Shown one piece after another: positions 42,212 through 51,092 of a stretch of DNA of 64,000 nt. Origin of the DNA: Dubosiella muris (GTDB lineage: Bacteria > Bacillota_I > Bacilli_A > Erysipelotrichales > Erysipelotrichaceae); the NCBI RefSeq assembly GCF_004793885.1, contig NZ_SRYG01000005.1, forward strand, positions 53,234 to 117,233, given 5' to 3'. The translations under genes were made by a program, and so were the position numbers. Below the pieces are notes generated by a model. It was not told the origin of the DNA. It saw nothing but the letters and a program-made list of their open reading frames with translations, and searched no databases. The number at the start of each line of letters is the position of its first letter. The stretch's first letter is position 1.

Positions 42212-43000
42212 TCAATACGTGTCGAACGTCCCGTATACACGCTCATGGTGCAAGGCGCGTCCAAACAGGAACAAACCGGCGCCAAGCCACAACGCGTTGA
42301 CCAATACATAAGCCCAAGGGAGCCATGCCGCGACCGGCATGCCCACATACAAAGACCGGACAATTTCGATGCCGTCGGCAAATGGAATCGCGTGCTGGAC
42401 GGAAAAGTAGATGGGTGTGGACACGTTTCCTAAAAACAGCAGCACGGCTTGCAAAATGAGGGTAATGGAGTTGGTGCCCTTTTCTTTCAAGCTCACGCAG
42501 CCAACGAGCAATCCGATGCCAAACATGCCGAGAATGGCGGGAACGCTCAACAAACAAGCCAGCAGTACGAAGCCGATCTCCTTCATTGAAATCGAGGAGA
42601 GGAAGTAAAACACGACGACGAGCGCGACGACGATGACGAGGTTCAACAGCAAATTGGCGGCCATGCGCACCAGGACGAGCAGCGGCACCGGATAGCCGCT
42701 TTGGACTTCGAGTTCCAAAATGCCGGAGCGGGCGTCGTTGGAAATCATCGAGGAACAAAAGCCGAGCGCGAGCGTGCCAAACTGCCAAAACAGGAAGCCG
42801 AGAAAATAGAGCACTTTCGCGGTTTGCTCGCTAACGCCGTAAAAATCCTGCAATCCATAGGACGACTGGAAGTAAAACATCAACACGAACGTCGCGGTGA
42901 TGACGACAAGATCGCTGACGATGCCGATCTTGTATCCCCACCGGGTTTTGAGCGCGAACCGGATTTCCTGAGCCACGAGTTCAAACACATGAGACTTCAT
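42212..43000 (-). CDS. ABC-2 type transporter permease
   Basis: Membrane subunit of an ABC exporter. 262 residues with six hydrophobic segments, the first after a short cytoplasmic N-terminus (IVSDLVVITATFVLMFYF), arranged as in ABC-2 permeases. A substrate cannot be assigned; related pairs export lipids, polysaccharides, antibiotics or toxins. The start overlaps the ATPase gene's stop by 4 bases, so the pair is coupled. The transcript ends in the tandem hairpins between it and the convergent Fic gene. Confidence 0.85.
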   Translation of the reverse strand: MKSHVFELVAQEIRFALKTRWGYKIGIVSDLVVITATFVLMFYFQSSYGLQDFYGVSEQTAKVLYFLGFLFWQFGTLALGFCSSMISNDARSGILELEVQSGYPVPLLVLVRMAANLLLNLVIVVALVVVFYFLSSISMKEIGFVLLACLLSVPAILGMFGIGLLVGCVSLKEKGTNSITLILQAVLLFLGNVSTPIYFSVQHAIPFADGIEIVRSLYVGMPVAAWLPWAYVLVNALWLGAGLFLFGRALHHERVYGTFDTY

Positions 43001-43722
43001 AACGAATTTCCTCCTTTGATCGTATGGTAGGCGGCTTGCAGTGCGTCGAGCGTGGCGTTGGGCATCGTTTTCAGTTCCGCTTTGTCGTTGCCAAACAAAA
43101 ACAAGTGGGTGTCGGTAATTTGATGGATAAAGCCAAGATCATGGCTGGACACGAACAAGCTGCACGCCGCTTTTTCCTTCATATGCCCTATCGTTTCAAT
43201 GAGGCGGCTGCGCGATTCCTCATCCAGTCCGTTGGTTGGCTCGTCCAAAATCAATACCGGATAGCCGCTGGCAAAACAGGACAGCACTTTCGTCATCTTC
43301 TTTTGGCCGGTTGACATTTGCTCGACTCGCTTGTTTAAAAACGTCGTGGAATCCAGACACGAAGCGAAACTTTCCAGCCGGGTAAGCACTTGCGCCTTGT
43401 CGACACCTTTGAGCACGCCATAGCGCACGATATTTTCAATGCCGGTGAGCTTGTACGACAAGTAGCGGTCGTCGCTGGAGCAATACGCCACGTTTTGGCG
43501 CGCCCACGCGTCGTAGTCCTTTCCGTTTCCTTCCGTCGTTGCGATCGTTCCGCTGGTCGGCAGCAAAATGCCCGAAAGCAGCTTCATGATCGTCGTCTTG
43601 CCAATGCCGTTGGGCCCTAAAAACGAGACGATGCCACCCTGAACGGGAAAGCGCAAATCCAGATGGTCGAGCACGATGTCCTTGTCGTATTTTTTCCCGA
43701 CCCGATTGAATACAATATCCAT
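42997..43722 (-). CDS. ABC transporter ATP-binding protein
   Basis: Cytoplasmic ATPase partner of the ABC-2 permease. 241 residues: Walker A GPNGIGKTTI (about residues 36-45), signature MSTGQKKMT, Walker B PVLILDEPTNGLDE, and the switch His in VSSHDLGF. The signature reads STGQ rather than the usual SGGQ, as in many ABC-2 exporters. It is the first gene of the two-gene operon. Upstream on this strand is a 360-bp stretch with two hairpin repeats and no supported gene. Confidence 0.9.
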   Translation of the reverse strand: MDIVFNRVGKKYDKDIVLDHLDLRFPVQGGIVSFLGPNGIGKTTIMKLLSGILLPTSGTIATTEGNGKDYDAWARQNVAYCSSDDRYLSYKLTGIENIVRYGVLKGVDKAQVLTRLESFASCLDSTTFLNKRVEQMSTGQKKMTKVLSCFASGYPVLILDEPTNGLDEESRSRLIETIGHMKEKAACSLFVSSHDLGFIHQITDTHLFLFGNDKAELKTMPNATLDALQAAYHTIKGGNSL

Positions 43723-43990
43723 AGTTTTCTCCTGTTTCCTTTTTATTCTTCCTCAACACAATAACATATTTATTTACGGAAATCCATTTTTTTTGCGGCT
43801 AATTTATTTCATCAGAAGCCAGTCGACCAAATTCAAAGACTGGATTCCGTCATACGAAGCGTGTAAGATTCCTCGTTTTAGAAGAGCGAACACCTTATTT
43901 CCAGAGCCAGAGCTACTTCATAGCAACTGTTTCCGATAAGCGCTTATATCGAAGATCAATGAATCCACATAGCATACACCACAAAAAAGA
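43723..43990. other. Gene-free stretch between two ABC systems
   Basis: No gene I can support. On the reverse strand a short frame without a ribosome site reads GNKVFALLKRGILHASYDGI and ends VDWLLMK; it looks like the tail of a decayed gene but I cannot place it. ATAAGCGCTTAT near 43938 is a 12-base palindrome resembling a LacI-family operator core. Confidence 0.3.
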
Positions 43991-44022
43991 AAAAGTTTTT
44001 GCAGTAAAATGCAAAAACCTTT
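43991..44022 (-). repeat. Conserved hairpin repeat, copy C
   Basis: GTTTTTGC (43995-44002), centre AGTAAAAT, GCAAAAAC (44011-44018) with AAA/TTT extensions; T-rich on the reverse strand, so it can act as a terminator behind the ABC exporter gene. Same sequence family as A and B. Confidence 0.75.
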
Positions 44023-44030
44023 AAAAACAA

Positions 44031-44062
44031 GAAATTTATGCAGTAAAACGCAAAAACTTTTC
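44031..44062 (-). repeat. Conserved hairpin repeat, copy D
   Basis: GAAATTTATGC, centre AGTAAAAC, GCAAAAACTTTTC; one arm has decayed. Lies 22 bp behind the ABC exporter stop in tandem with copy C. Confidence 0.7.
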
Positions 44063-44084
44063 GTTCTTCATGGATTCCTTATTT

Positions 44085-45704
44085 TCATGCCGCGCAAAAA
44101 CGGGTGTTTCGCTCACGCATCGACTTTTCCGTGTTCTTTTGGATCTCCACCACCTTTCCACGCTCCATTTGAATGATTTCATCGTACAAGCCGATGTTTT
44201 CTTTTACTGGTTTGTGGCAAACATGGATCAAAGTCATGTCGGGATCTTCAAGGAAGACGCGCTCGATTTTTTTCGTCGTTTGCGCGTCGAGAGCGGAAAA
44301 CGCCTCGTCCAAAAAAATCCAGGATTTGTGCTGGTAGAGCACGCGTGCCAAATGGATTCTTTGCGTTTCCCCGCCACTTAGCGTCTCGTTGTCCTGTCGC
44401 ATCACATGTTGGGGATCCATTTGGTTTAAATTCACTTGGGAAAGCGCGGATTGGATCTCTTCCTGCACCACCTCTTTATCGAGCGCGATATTCTTTTCAA
44501 TCGTCCACGGAAAGAGGGCGCCTTTTTGCGCGACAAAGCTGGCGTCGTCAAAATAGTCCACATGGTTGTGTCCATTGACCCGAACCGCATCGGTTTCATA
44601 AACGCCTCTGAGCGTTTTGAGCAAGGTCGTCTTGCCACAACCCGAAGAACCGGTAATCAAATACTTTTTCCCCCGTTCAAATACAAGGTGGATATTTTGA
44701 AGCAGGACTTTATCGTTTTCTTTCAATTCATCCAGATTGATTTCAATTTGATCAATGGCCGGCACAACGGTTTTTTCATGATGTGGTTCTTCCGCATTTC
44801 GGTAAAAGGAGCGAACGATTGGCTCGGACGCGTTCATTCGGTTTTTCAAGGTGGCGAAATCAATAATCGGCGACGTGATCATGTTGCTGGCCTGGGAAAT
44901 GGCCATCAAAATGCCAATGCTGACATTCGTATACCGGGCGGTCAATCCGCAAATAAAATAAACGCCAAAAAACATGATGAGCCCGACTTCCAAATTGACC
45001 GACCCTAAAAGATCGACCATCAGATTCGATTGGTAATCACAATCAACCCAGTTTTTTGACGCAAGATCGAGTTGTTTTTGTTCCAGTTTTTCCAGCCTGT
45101 ATTCCTTGATCACAGGAAAGTTTTGGTAAAACTGCTGTAGAGCGGAAATCCAGTTCCGTTTGGAAGCCATGATTTGTTCCTGCTTTTGAGAAAGTTTTCC
45201 TTTAAACGACTGGTTCCAAACAATCATCAAAGCCGAGCAGACATATAAAAAAATCAAAAACCACACATTCAAGAGACCAATGTAAATCGTGGCAAACACA
45301 AAATTGACGATACAGCTCACGACCGTCAGCAACGATTGAATATACTGGTTGTTGATGACTTCCACTTCGCTCGTCAATTTGTTCATGATCTCGTTCATGT
45401 CATGCTTGGAAAACGCGTACTCGTTTTCCACCATATATTGACCAACCCCTTTGCGCAAAAAGAAACGCTGGATCTCTCGCTTCAGTCGATTGAACGCGAA
45501 GTCTTTGGAAACGGACAAGGCGAATTGAAGAATCAAAAAACCGATAAAGACCATGATCCATTTCCACTCCAAAATCGTCGCGAGATTCTCGGTCAAAACC
45601 CCCAGGACAGACGCTTTGACCAGTTCAACCCCGGCCGAAAAGGCAATCACAAGAAACACGACGAAGAACGGTTTCTTAAAATCTTTTACTATTTTCTTCC
45701 ACAT
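44085..45704 (-). CDS. ABC exporter, fused membrane and ATPase domains
   Basis: Half-transporter of the ABC exporter type, expected to work as a homodimer. 539 residues: six membrane segments over about 1-290 (FFVVFLVIAFSAGVELVKA, WIMVFIGFLILQFALSVS and others), then an ATPase domain with Walker A TGSSGCGKTTLL (about 355-366), signature LSGGETQRIHLARVL (about 448-462), Walker B SWIFLDEAFSALD and switch His HVCHKP. The membrane part is shorter than average and diverged. The divergent neighbour is a TPR-type regulator, so export of a peptide or a similar signal or toxin is the attractive but unproven idea. Terminates in hairpins D and C. Confidence 0.9.
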   Translation of the reverse strand: MWKKIVKDFKKPFFVVFLVIAFSAGVELVKASVLGVLTENLATILEWKWIMVFIGFLILQFALSVSKDFAFNRLKREIQRFFLRKGVGQYMVENEYAFSKHDMNEIMNKLTSEVEVINNQYIQSLLTVVSCIVNFVFATIYIGLLNVWFLIFLYVCSALMIVWNQSFKGKLSQKQEQIMASKRNWISALQQFYQNFPVIKEYRLEKLEQKQLDLASKNWVDCDYQSNLMVDLLGSVNLEVGLIMFFGVYFICGLTARYTNVSIGILMAISQASNMITSPIIDFATLKNRMNASEPIVRSFYRNAEEPHHEKTVVPAIDQIEINLDELKENDKVLLQNIHLVFERGKKYLITGSSGCGKTTLLKTLRGVYETDAVRVNGHNHVDYFDDASFVAQKGALFPWTIEKNIALDKEVVQEEIQSALSQVNLNQMDPQHVMRQDNETLSGGETQRIHLARVLYQHKSWIFLDEAFSALDAQTTKKIERVFLEDPDMTLIHVCHKPVKENIGLYDEIIQMERGKVVEIQKNTEKSMRERNTRFCAA

Positions 45705-45773
45705 TTTTTTCTCCTTAAAAGAAATAAACTCCTATCTCCATAATAACCCTCGCCCTCGTTTTTCAATATAGAG

Positions 45774-45791
45774 TATATTTTCGAAAATATA
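45774..45791. promoter_or_regulatory. 18-bp perfect palindrome between exporter and TPR regulator
   Basis: TATATTTTCGAAAATATA, no spacer, centred in the 145-bp divergent promoter region. It is a candidate operator for the XRE-TPR regulator. No ribosome site precedes the regulator ATG, so its message may have a very short leader. Confidence 0.55.
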
Positions 45792-45849
45792 AGGGGTTGA
45801 TTTCAAAAAATAAATTGTATTAAGCCCATATTTCATTTATTGTACAAGT

Positions 45850-47097
45850 ATGAAAAATACATTTTATCAGCATTACATAAAATGGCTTCGGGATTTTTTC
45901 TATATCGGCCAGTCCGAAATTGCCGATACCCTTTACATGTCCGTCAGCGCGTACTCCAAAATGGAACAAGGGAAAAAAACGATTCAGGACGAGGACTTTG
46001 AAGCCATCATTCATTTTTATGAAGGGAGAAAAGAAAGTTACTCGTTTTGTTTTGACGAGGAAAAGGAAGAGAAAGCGAATGCGCTCATTCGCCAATGTAT
46101 CGTCTCGTTTGTGTATCGCAGCCAAAAAGAAATGCTTCCTGAATTGGAAAACTACCTTTCCGATCCCACCAACCTGCATTCCCTTGCCTTTTTCGAAACG
46201 AAACTTTTAGAAATGATTTATGAATACTTTGCCGACCTTCCATTTCAAGAACGACTGCCGTTTCTTTTGGAACATATGGATTTGTTCAATACGACGGCGC
46301 AGTCGATGATTTATGACCTATACGGACTCAGCAAGCTTCGAACGTACGATGAAACGGCGATCGAATGCTTTCAAACCGCCAAATCATTGAGCGTGCTTTT
46401 AAATATCCCCGGTTGGTTAGGATTGATTGATTACCATTTGATTATTACTTATTTGCGATTTATGCAACCAGAAAAATCATTTCCATTTTTCGAGGAATGT
46501 GGAAAAGATTTACAAAATTCTGGTTCTCATCGTCGTATTTTAGATTTACATTTAAATCAGGCCCAATGCTATATGAAACTAGGACTAAGAGAAGAAGCGG
46601 ACAGTTTATTTCAGACTATGCTTCAAACCTACAATCAGGTAGAGGAGGAGGACTTTTTAAAATCTATTTATGGAAATTATTCCTGGAATCAGCTCATTCA
46701 AAAGAATTACTCTTTCGCGATCGACCTCGTGAATAAAGCTCTCGCGTACAATTCCAAATTTCCTGACCTCTACATCACCCTGGCCTACAGCAACTACCAG
46801 CTCGGACAGCCCGAAGACGCGCTGGACGCCATTGCCGCGTTTCGCCGTCAAAACCGAAAAGATCCCCGTTCCAAAATGGTGCTCAAGTTTCTGGAAGTGC
46901 TTGAAAACTTTTTGCTTGGACGAAAGAAAACGTTTGAGCGCCTAGCCAGTCAGCTGCTTCTCCAGTTGGAAAAATGGAGGGATCTGGAAGTGGATCTCTT
47001 TGTGTATCAAATGCTCATTGACCATTATACCGGGATGGAGGACGAGCATTCCCTGTGCGTCATTCAAGCGAAGCTCATTGACTTTTTGATGCGTTGA
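45850..47097 (+). CDS. XRE-TPR transcriptional regulator (RNPP/Rgg/PlcR-like)
   Basis: Regulator with a helix-turn-helix head and a long helical-repeat body. 415 residues. The HTH is at about 8-60 (IKWLRDFFYIGQSEIADTLY, then MSVSAYSKMEQGKKTIQDED). From about 75 to 410 the sequence is all-helical with TPR-like repeats (e.g. LHLNQAQCYMKLGLREEADS, PDLYITLAYSNYQLGQPEDA). This is the build of RNPP-family peptide-sensing regulators such as Rgg and PlcR, and also of other HTH-TPR activators. I looked for a small pheromone gene next to it and found none with a start codon and ribosome site. Divergent from an ABC exporter, with a palindrome between them. Confidence 0.85.
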   Translation: MKNTFYQHYIKWLRDFFYIGQSEIADTLYMSVSAYSKMEQGKKTIQDEDFEAIIHFYEGRKESYSFCFDEEKEEKANALIRQCIVSFVYRSQKEMLPELENYLSDPTNLHSLAFFETKLLEMIYEYFADLPFQERLPFLLEHMDLFNTTAQSMIYDLYGLSKLRTYDETAIECFQTAKSLSVLLNIPGWLGLIDYHLIITYLRFMQPEKSFPFFEECGKDLQNSGSHRRILDLHLNQAQCYMKLGLREEADSLFQTMLQTYNQVEEEDFLKSIYGNYSWNQLIQKNYSFAIDLVNKALAYNSKFPDLYITLAYSNYQLGQPEDALDAIAAFRRQNRKDPRSKMVLKFLEVLENFLLGRKKTFERLASQLLLQLEKWRDLEVDLFVYQMLIDHYTGMEDEHSLCVIQAKLIDFLMR

Positions 47098-47102
47098 CCA
47101 TG

Positions 47103-47126
47103 CCTCGTTCCATTCGAGGTTTTTTT
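47103..47126 (+). terminator. Terminator of the TPR regulator gene
   Basis: CCTCG/CGAGG stem with a 7-base loop followed by seven T, five bases past the stop. Confidence 0.75.
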
Positions 47127-47142
47127 GTTTTCTTTCCACTCA

Positions 47143-47176
47143 AAAAGATCCCCGCTGGACGACGGAGATCTTTTAC
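47143..47176. terminator. Bidirectional hairpin
   Basis: AAAAAGATC and GATCTTTTA arms with an inner CCG/CGG pairing; can stop transcription on either strand. It probably backs up termination of the lactate operon coming from the right. Confidence 0.6.
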
Positions 47177-47492
47177 AAGGATTCAGGTTTTATACGATTC
47201 ACATACGAAAATCGGTTTTATTATTATCATTATTTTTGCTTGTTTTTTGAACGGCTGCGTTTTGTCCGCGGTGCCCAGTGTTTCCAAAAACTGGTTTGGG
47301 ATAACAGGTTTTCGGGAACTGAATAAGCTGCTATGTGGTGATGTGTATTTCATTGTGTGGCGGACACCCGGTCTTTTCGCTTTCGTTCAAGTGGAAGCCG
47401 GCATTTGCCAGGCGGACGTTGGGGATAACGAACGCCTGAAAACAACGGCCCCGGTGGTTTTAAAAGGAGAGTTATGCGTTATTCGATTTTGT
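47177..47492. other. 316-bp stretch without a supported gene
   Basis: One forward frame reads IGFIIIIIFACFLNGC and further on RTPGLFAFVQVEAG, which looks like a lipoprotein signal with a lipobox, but it has no start codon or ribosome site and its open frame begins inside a terminator. Near 47474 an AAAGGAG site precedes a 25-codon frame. Probably a decayed gene; nothing else seen. Confidence 0.3.
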
Positions 47493-48905
47493 TTAAGGCT
47501 GCGCGATTTTATGAGGATTTAAAATGTTTTTCGAATCGAACACGCGCTTGATGCCATTCATCAGTTCGATGTTGTCGGTTGCCAGGCTTTCCTGCAAGTA
47601 CGGCTTCTTCGCGAATCCGATACCATGCTCGCCCGACACTTGTCCTTTGAGCTCTCTTGCTTTTTTATAAACAAGCTCCATCGCGTTTTTCACTCTGGCT
47701 TCCCATTCCTCGTCGCTCAAATCGTCTTTGAGCATGTAGGCATGGAGGTTGCCGTCGCCCGCGTGACCAAAGCTCTTGATCCGCAAGCCGGCCTCTTTTT
47801 GGAGGTCGTGCAAATATTCGACCATCTCGTTGACGCAGTTGCGCGGAACGACCATGTCGACCTCGTCCATGTACGTTGTCGAGCCTTTGATCGCTTCCAG
47901 GAACGCGCCTCTCGCCTTCCAGATACTTTCCTCGCGCTCTTCCGTATCGGAAATGAGCACATCCAAAGCGCCCTGCTCCAGGCAAAGCTTCGCCACGTTG
48001 GCGTATGCCGCCTCAATTTCCTCTACCGAGTTGCCGTCGAATTTCAACAGCAAGTACGCGTCGGACTGTTTGTCCGGGAACGCTTTGCCCAAATATTCCT
48101 CGGCGTCCTCGATGACTTCGCGCTGCATGAACTCGATCGCCGTTGGAATCGTCTTCGATTTGATAATGAGCGGAACCGTGCCAATCGCCGCTTCCAGCGA
48201 CGGGAACGGAATGAGCAGGCTGATCGCTTTTTTCGGCAGCGGCAGCAGCTTCAAAATGGCTTTCGTCACCAAACCAAGCGTTCCTTCCGAGCCAATGATC
48301 AAGTCTTTCAAATCATAGCCGGACGAGTTCTTTACGACTTTACCGCCAAACTCGACAACGTCGCCATTAGGCAATACGACTTCCAGACCGCGAACAAAGT
48401 CGCGCGTCACGCCGTATTTGACCGCTCGCATGCCACCGGCGTTGGTGGAAATGTTGCCGCCAATCGTCGCCGATTTTTCCCCTGGATCTGGAGGATAAAA
48501 CAAATCGTGCTCTTCCACGAACGCCGCCAGCTCCATCAGGAGAACGCCCGGCTCCACCGTCAGCGTCAAATTGTCCTCGTCAAGCTCCAAAATGTGATTC
48601 ATCAAGCTCAAGTCCAAAACGATGCCATGCTCCATCGGCACACACGAGCCAACAAGCCCCGTTCCCGCGCCGCGCGGCGTCACCGGAATCGCGTGTTCCC
48701 ACGCGTATTTCATCACGTTCGAAACATCGTTCGTGCTCGTCGCCTTGATCACGACATCCGGCCACGACTCGGTGCCGCCCAGCTCGTCATGGCTGTAGTC
48801 TTCCGAAATGGCGTCGCCAAACAACACCCGCTGGTCGTCGCCAATGAGTTTTCTTAAATTTTCCACATCGGTTTCTTCGATGGAATGGTATACGTATTCA
48901 GGCAT
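47493..48905 (-). CDS. lctD: FAD-linked lactate dehydrogenase (LctD/GlcD type)
   Basis: Flavoprotein of the FAD_binding_4/FAD-oxidase_C family that oxidises D- or L-2-hydroxy acids such as lactate. 470 residues. The FAD site is [20 protein letters not shown] (about 74-93) with [20 protein letters not shown] (about 141-160) and [18 protein letters not shown] (about 196-213); the C-terminal half ends with [15 protein letters not shown] and [12 protein letters not shown], which hold the substrate and metal ligands. I start at 48905, with AAAGGAG upstream; it overlaps the etfA stop by 8 bases. Linked to etfB and etfA it forms the LctBCD arrangement of acetogens, where lactate oxidation by NAD is driven by ferredoxin. 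Glycolate or another hydroxy acid is an alternative substrate. Confidence 0.9.
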   Translation of the reverse strand: MPEYVYHSIEETDVENLRKLIGDDQRVLFGDAISEDYSHDELGGTESWPDVVIKATSTNDVSNVMKYAWEHAIPVTPRGAGTGLVGSCVPMEHGIVLDLSLMNHILELDEDNLTLTVEPGVLLMELAAFVEEHDLFYPPDPGEKSATIGGNISTNAGGMRAVKYGVTRDFVRGLEVVLPNGDVVEFGGKVVKNSSGYDLKDLIIGSEGTLGLVTKAILKLLPLPKKAISLLIPFPSLEAAIGTVPLIIKSKTIPTAIEFMQREVIEDAEEYLGKAFPDKQSDAYLLLKFDGNSVEEIEAAYANVAKLCLEQGALDVLISDTEEREESIWKARGAFLEAIKGSTTYMDEVDMVVPRNCVNEMVEYLHDLQKEAGLRIKSFGHAGDGNLHAYMLKDDLSDEEWEARVKNAMELVYKKARELKGQVSGEHGIGFAKKPYLQESLATDNIELMNGIKRVFDSKNILNPHKIAQP

Positions 48906-50100
48906 GACAAGCTCCTTTCTGCGATTCGATCTTCGCAATCAAATCCGGTACGACTTCATACAAGTCGCCCACCAGACAATAGTTCGCGGTTTTAAAAATC
49001 GGCGCTTCCGGATCGGTGTTGATCGCGATGATCTGATCCGAATGATCCATGCCGGCCGTAAACTGGACCGCGCCCGACACGCCGCACGTGATAATCAGCT
49101 TCGGTCGAACCGTCCGGCCGGACAAGCCGATTTGTTTTTTGGCCGGCATCAAACCCGCCTCGACTAGCGGTCTGGTACAAGCCACCTGGCCATGAAGCAA
49201 GCCGGCCAGCTCCTGAAGCATCGCCAAATCCTGCTGGCTCTTCACGCCACGACCCGCCACGACAAGGACATCCGCGTTTTCAATGGATTCCTCGGCTGGC
49301 TTTTTCACGATGTCCAGCACCTCGACATGGCTGGACAGTTTTTCTTTCGCGATGCAGCGCTCGACGATTTCGCCGCTTTCCTCGTCCTGACGGCAAGGCG
49401 CGGTCATGATCTTGTAGCGAACCGTCGCCATTTGCGGCCGATGGTTCGGCGTTTTGATATGCGCCATGATGTTGCCGCCAAACGCCGGCCGGATCTGGTT
49501 CAAGTCGGTGTTCTCGTCCATTTCCAAAATCGTGCAGTCCGCGGTCAGCCCGGTATGCATGCGCGCCGCCACCCGCGGAGCGAGCTGGCGTCCGACTGTC
49601 GTCGCGCCAACCAAAATCGACGAAGGCTTCTCCGCCAAAATATAATCTTCAAACACGTTGGTGTACGGTTCGATTTCAAAACGCGCCAGTTCCGGCTCGT
49701 CGTACACGAACACCTGGTCGGCGCCATAGTGAAGCAGCTCGCGCGCCTCCTCGACGATATGGCTGCCAATAAAGATCGCCTGCACCGGCTGATGGATCTT
49801 GTCCGCCATTTCGCGCGCCTTGCCAAGCAGCTCGTACGTCACCGGATGGATCTTTCCATCGACGTGGTCGACATACACGGCGATGCCTTTCCACTCGTCT
49901 TTGTCGACGCTAGGCTGCACAGTGTCTTCGACAAACTCGACCGCGCCCTTTGGACCTTTGCGCACGCAAAGCTTGCACATCTTGCAGGCCGCGTTGATTT
50001 CCAAGCCGTCCGGCGTCATCTGCATCGCGCCAAACGGACAAATGTCGACAAGCACCTGAGGATCTTCAATGTGCTCTGGATGCAATACTAATTTCGGCAT
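48898..50100 (-). CDS. etfA: Electron transfer flavoprotein alpha subunit with N-terminal Fe-S domain
   Basis: Large subunit of an ETF that passes electrons between the dehydrogenase, NAD and ferredoxin. 400 residues, longer than plain EtfA (about 320) because of an N-terminal ferredoxin-like domain: Cys21 in DICPFGAMQ plus Cys39, Cys42 and Cys45 in [11 protein letters not shown], enough for one 4Fe-4S cluster. This extension is found in LctC and CarE, the ETFs of bifurcating lactate and caffeyl-CoA systems. The FAD-binding C-terminal domain shows [20 protein letters not shown] (about 325-344) and [20 protein letters not shown]. It follows etfB by 13 bases and overlaps lctD. Confidence 0.93.
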   Translation of the reverse strand: MPKLVLHPEHIEDPQVLVDICPFGAMQMTPDGLEINAACKMCKLCVRKGPKGAVEFVEDTVQPSVDKDEWKGIAVYVDHVDGKIHPVTYELLGKAREMADKIHQPVQAIFIGSHIVEEARELLHYGADQVFVYDEPELARFEIEPYTNVFEDYILAEKPSSILVGATTVGRQLAPRVAARMHTGLTADCTILEMDENTDLNQIRPAFGGNIMAHIKTPNHRPQMATVRYKIMTAPCRQDEESGEIVERCIAKEKLSSHVEVLDIVKKPAEESIENADVLVVAGRGVKSQQDLAMLQELAGLLHGQVACTRPLVEAGLMPAKKQIGLSGRTVRPKLIITCGVSGAVQFTAGMDHSDQIIAINTDPEAPIFKTANYCLVGDLYEVVPDLIAKIESQKGACHA

Positions 50101-50113
50101 ACTGTTTCCTCCC

Positions 50114-50902
50114 TCAAATAAATTTCAACTCGACGATCTTGTCGTACATCTTATCCGCCAAAACCTCGCTCGTTCCGTTCCACACTTCTTTTTCATGGTT
50201 GACATCGGGCGGGAAAATCCGCTGCACTTGCGTCGGCGATCCGTTCAAGCCATAATGCGACGCGTCGGTATCGCGCATGTCTTTGAGCGAAAGAACCGTG
50301 ATCGGACGATCTTTTGTCGCCATCTTCCGCACATACGAAGGCAGACGCGGCATGAAAATGTCTTTGTCTACCGACAACAAGCAAGGCAGGGAAACTTTGG
50401 CGATTTCCACTTCCTCCGGCAAATCCATTGAAACGGTAATCGAATCCTCGCTCAAATCGTGAATCTCGCACACGTTATTCACGCTTGGAACGCCAAGCCA
50501 TTCCGCGATTTCGGCGCCAACCTGCGCCGTGTCGCCATCAATCGTCTGCTTGCCGCACAAAATCAAGTCGTACTCGCCGCTTGAGCGAATGCCTTGCGCC
50601 AGCGTGTAGCTTGTCGCCAGCACATCCGCTCCGCCAAACGCGCGATCCGAAATGAGCGTTCCCGCGTCGGCGCCCATCGCGAACGCTTCGCGAATGACTT
50701 CGCCCGCTTGCGGAGGCCCCATGGAAATGACGTCAACTTCGCCGCCTATGTGCTCACGCAGCCGAAACGCGGTTTCCAACGCGTACAAATCGTAAGGGTT
50801 CATCTTGGACGCGGCGCCGTCCCGCTTGATGACACCCGTGACAGGGTCGACTTCGACCTTGTTGCTTTCAGGAACTTGTTTGATACATACTAGAATTTTC
50901 AT
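50114..50902 (-). CDS. etfB: Electron transfer flavoprotein beta subunit
   Basis: Small subunit of the ETF, cytosolic, carrying the bifurcating FAD or AMP site. 262 residues. It begins MKILVCIKQVPESNKVEVDP, has AFGGADVLATSYTLAQGIRS and the nucleotide-binding CGKQTIDGDTAQVGAEIAEW (about 111-130), and the family-typical LPCLLSVDKDIFMPRLPSYV near 178-197. The GDTAQVG form is the one seen in bifurcating EtfB proteins. First gene of the operon; AAAGGAG precedes the ATG. A GntR-family operator and a cre box lie in the upstream region. Confidence 0.94.
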   Translation of the reverse strand: MKILVCIKQVPESNKVEVDPVTGVIKRDGAASKMNPYDLYALETAFRLREHIGGEVDVISMGPPQAGEVIREAFAMGADAGTLISDRAFGGADVLATSYTLAQGIRSSGEYDLILCGKQTIDGDTAQVGAEIAEWLGVPSVNNVCEIHDLSEDSITVSMDLPEEVEIAKVSLPCLLSVDKDIFMPRLPSYVRKMATKDRPITVLSLKDMRDTDASHYGLNGSPTQVQRIFPPDVNHEKEVWNGTSEVLADKMYDKIVELKFI

Positions 50903-50944
50903 ATACTACTCCTTTTATTCCGGTGATGATCGTTCAAAAGATGA

Positions 50945-50958
50945 TGTTAGCGCTTACA
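50945..50958. promoter_or_regulatory. Perfect cre box in the etfB leader
   Basis: TGTTAGCGCTTACA; its complement TGTAAGCGCTAACA fits the cre consensus at all positions. Placed between the LldR-type operator and etfB, so catabolite repression of lactate use is likely. Confidence 0.7.
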
Positions 50959-50968
50959 TCGACGTTCT

Positions 50969-50989
50969 AAAGAAAGAGCCTCGCGGCTC
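50969..50989 (-). terminator. Leader hairpin before etfB (possible attenuator)
   Basis: Reverse strand GAGCC, GCGA, GGCTC followed by TTTCTTT; a short terminator-like hairpin 67 bp before the etfB start. If the promoter lies upstream of it, it would attenuate the operon. Confidence 0.4.
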
Positions 50990-51001
50990 GGGCTTTCGTT
51001 T

Positions 51002-51018
51002 AATTGGTACTACCAATT
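51002..51018. promoter_or_regulatory. FadR/LldR-type operator of the lactate operon
   Basis: AATTGGTACTACCAATT, a palindrome with a one-base centre, contains TGGTACTACCA, which fits the FadR-subfamily consensus TNGTNNNACNA exactly and resembles E. coli LldR sites. The matching regulator gene lies directly upstream. Confidence 0.8.
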
Positions 51019-51028
51019 TACAGCTATA

Positions 51029-51065
51029 GAATATCCCTTGCCTCCAAAAGAAGCAAGGGATATTC
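51029..51065. repeat. 13-bp inverted repeat between gntR and etfB
   Basis: GAATATCCCTTGC / GCAAGGGATATTC around an 11-base loop. It lies 28 bp past the GntR stop; lacking a T run on the gene's strand it is not a standard terminator, and it may be an RNA stability or processing element. Confidence 0.6.
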
Positions 51066-51092
51066 ACGATTTTTTGTAAGCGGTTACTAACT

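Noticed and set aside
47170-47260. A PapR/SHP-like pheromone gene behind the TPR regulator
   Set aside because: Hydrophobic frames exist but none has ATG, GTG or TTG at a proper distance from a ribosome site.
47094-47522. A lipoprotein-like frame with FACFLNGC
   Set aside because: The only start codon lies inside the upstream gene's stop region and the frame crosses a terminator; no ribosome site. Kept only as a gene-free stretch.
47625-48857. A 410-codon forward frame opposite lctD
   Set aside because: Antisense shadow of a dehydrogenase with intact FAD motifs.
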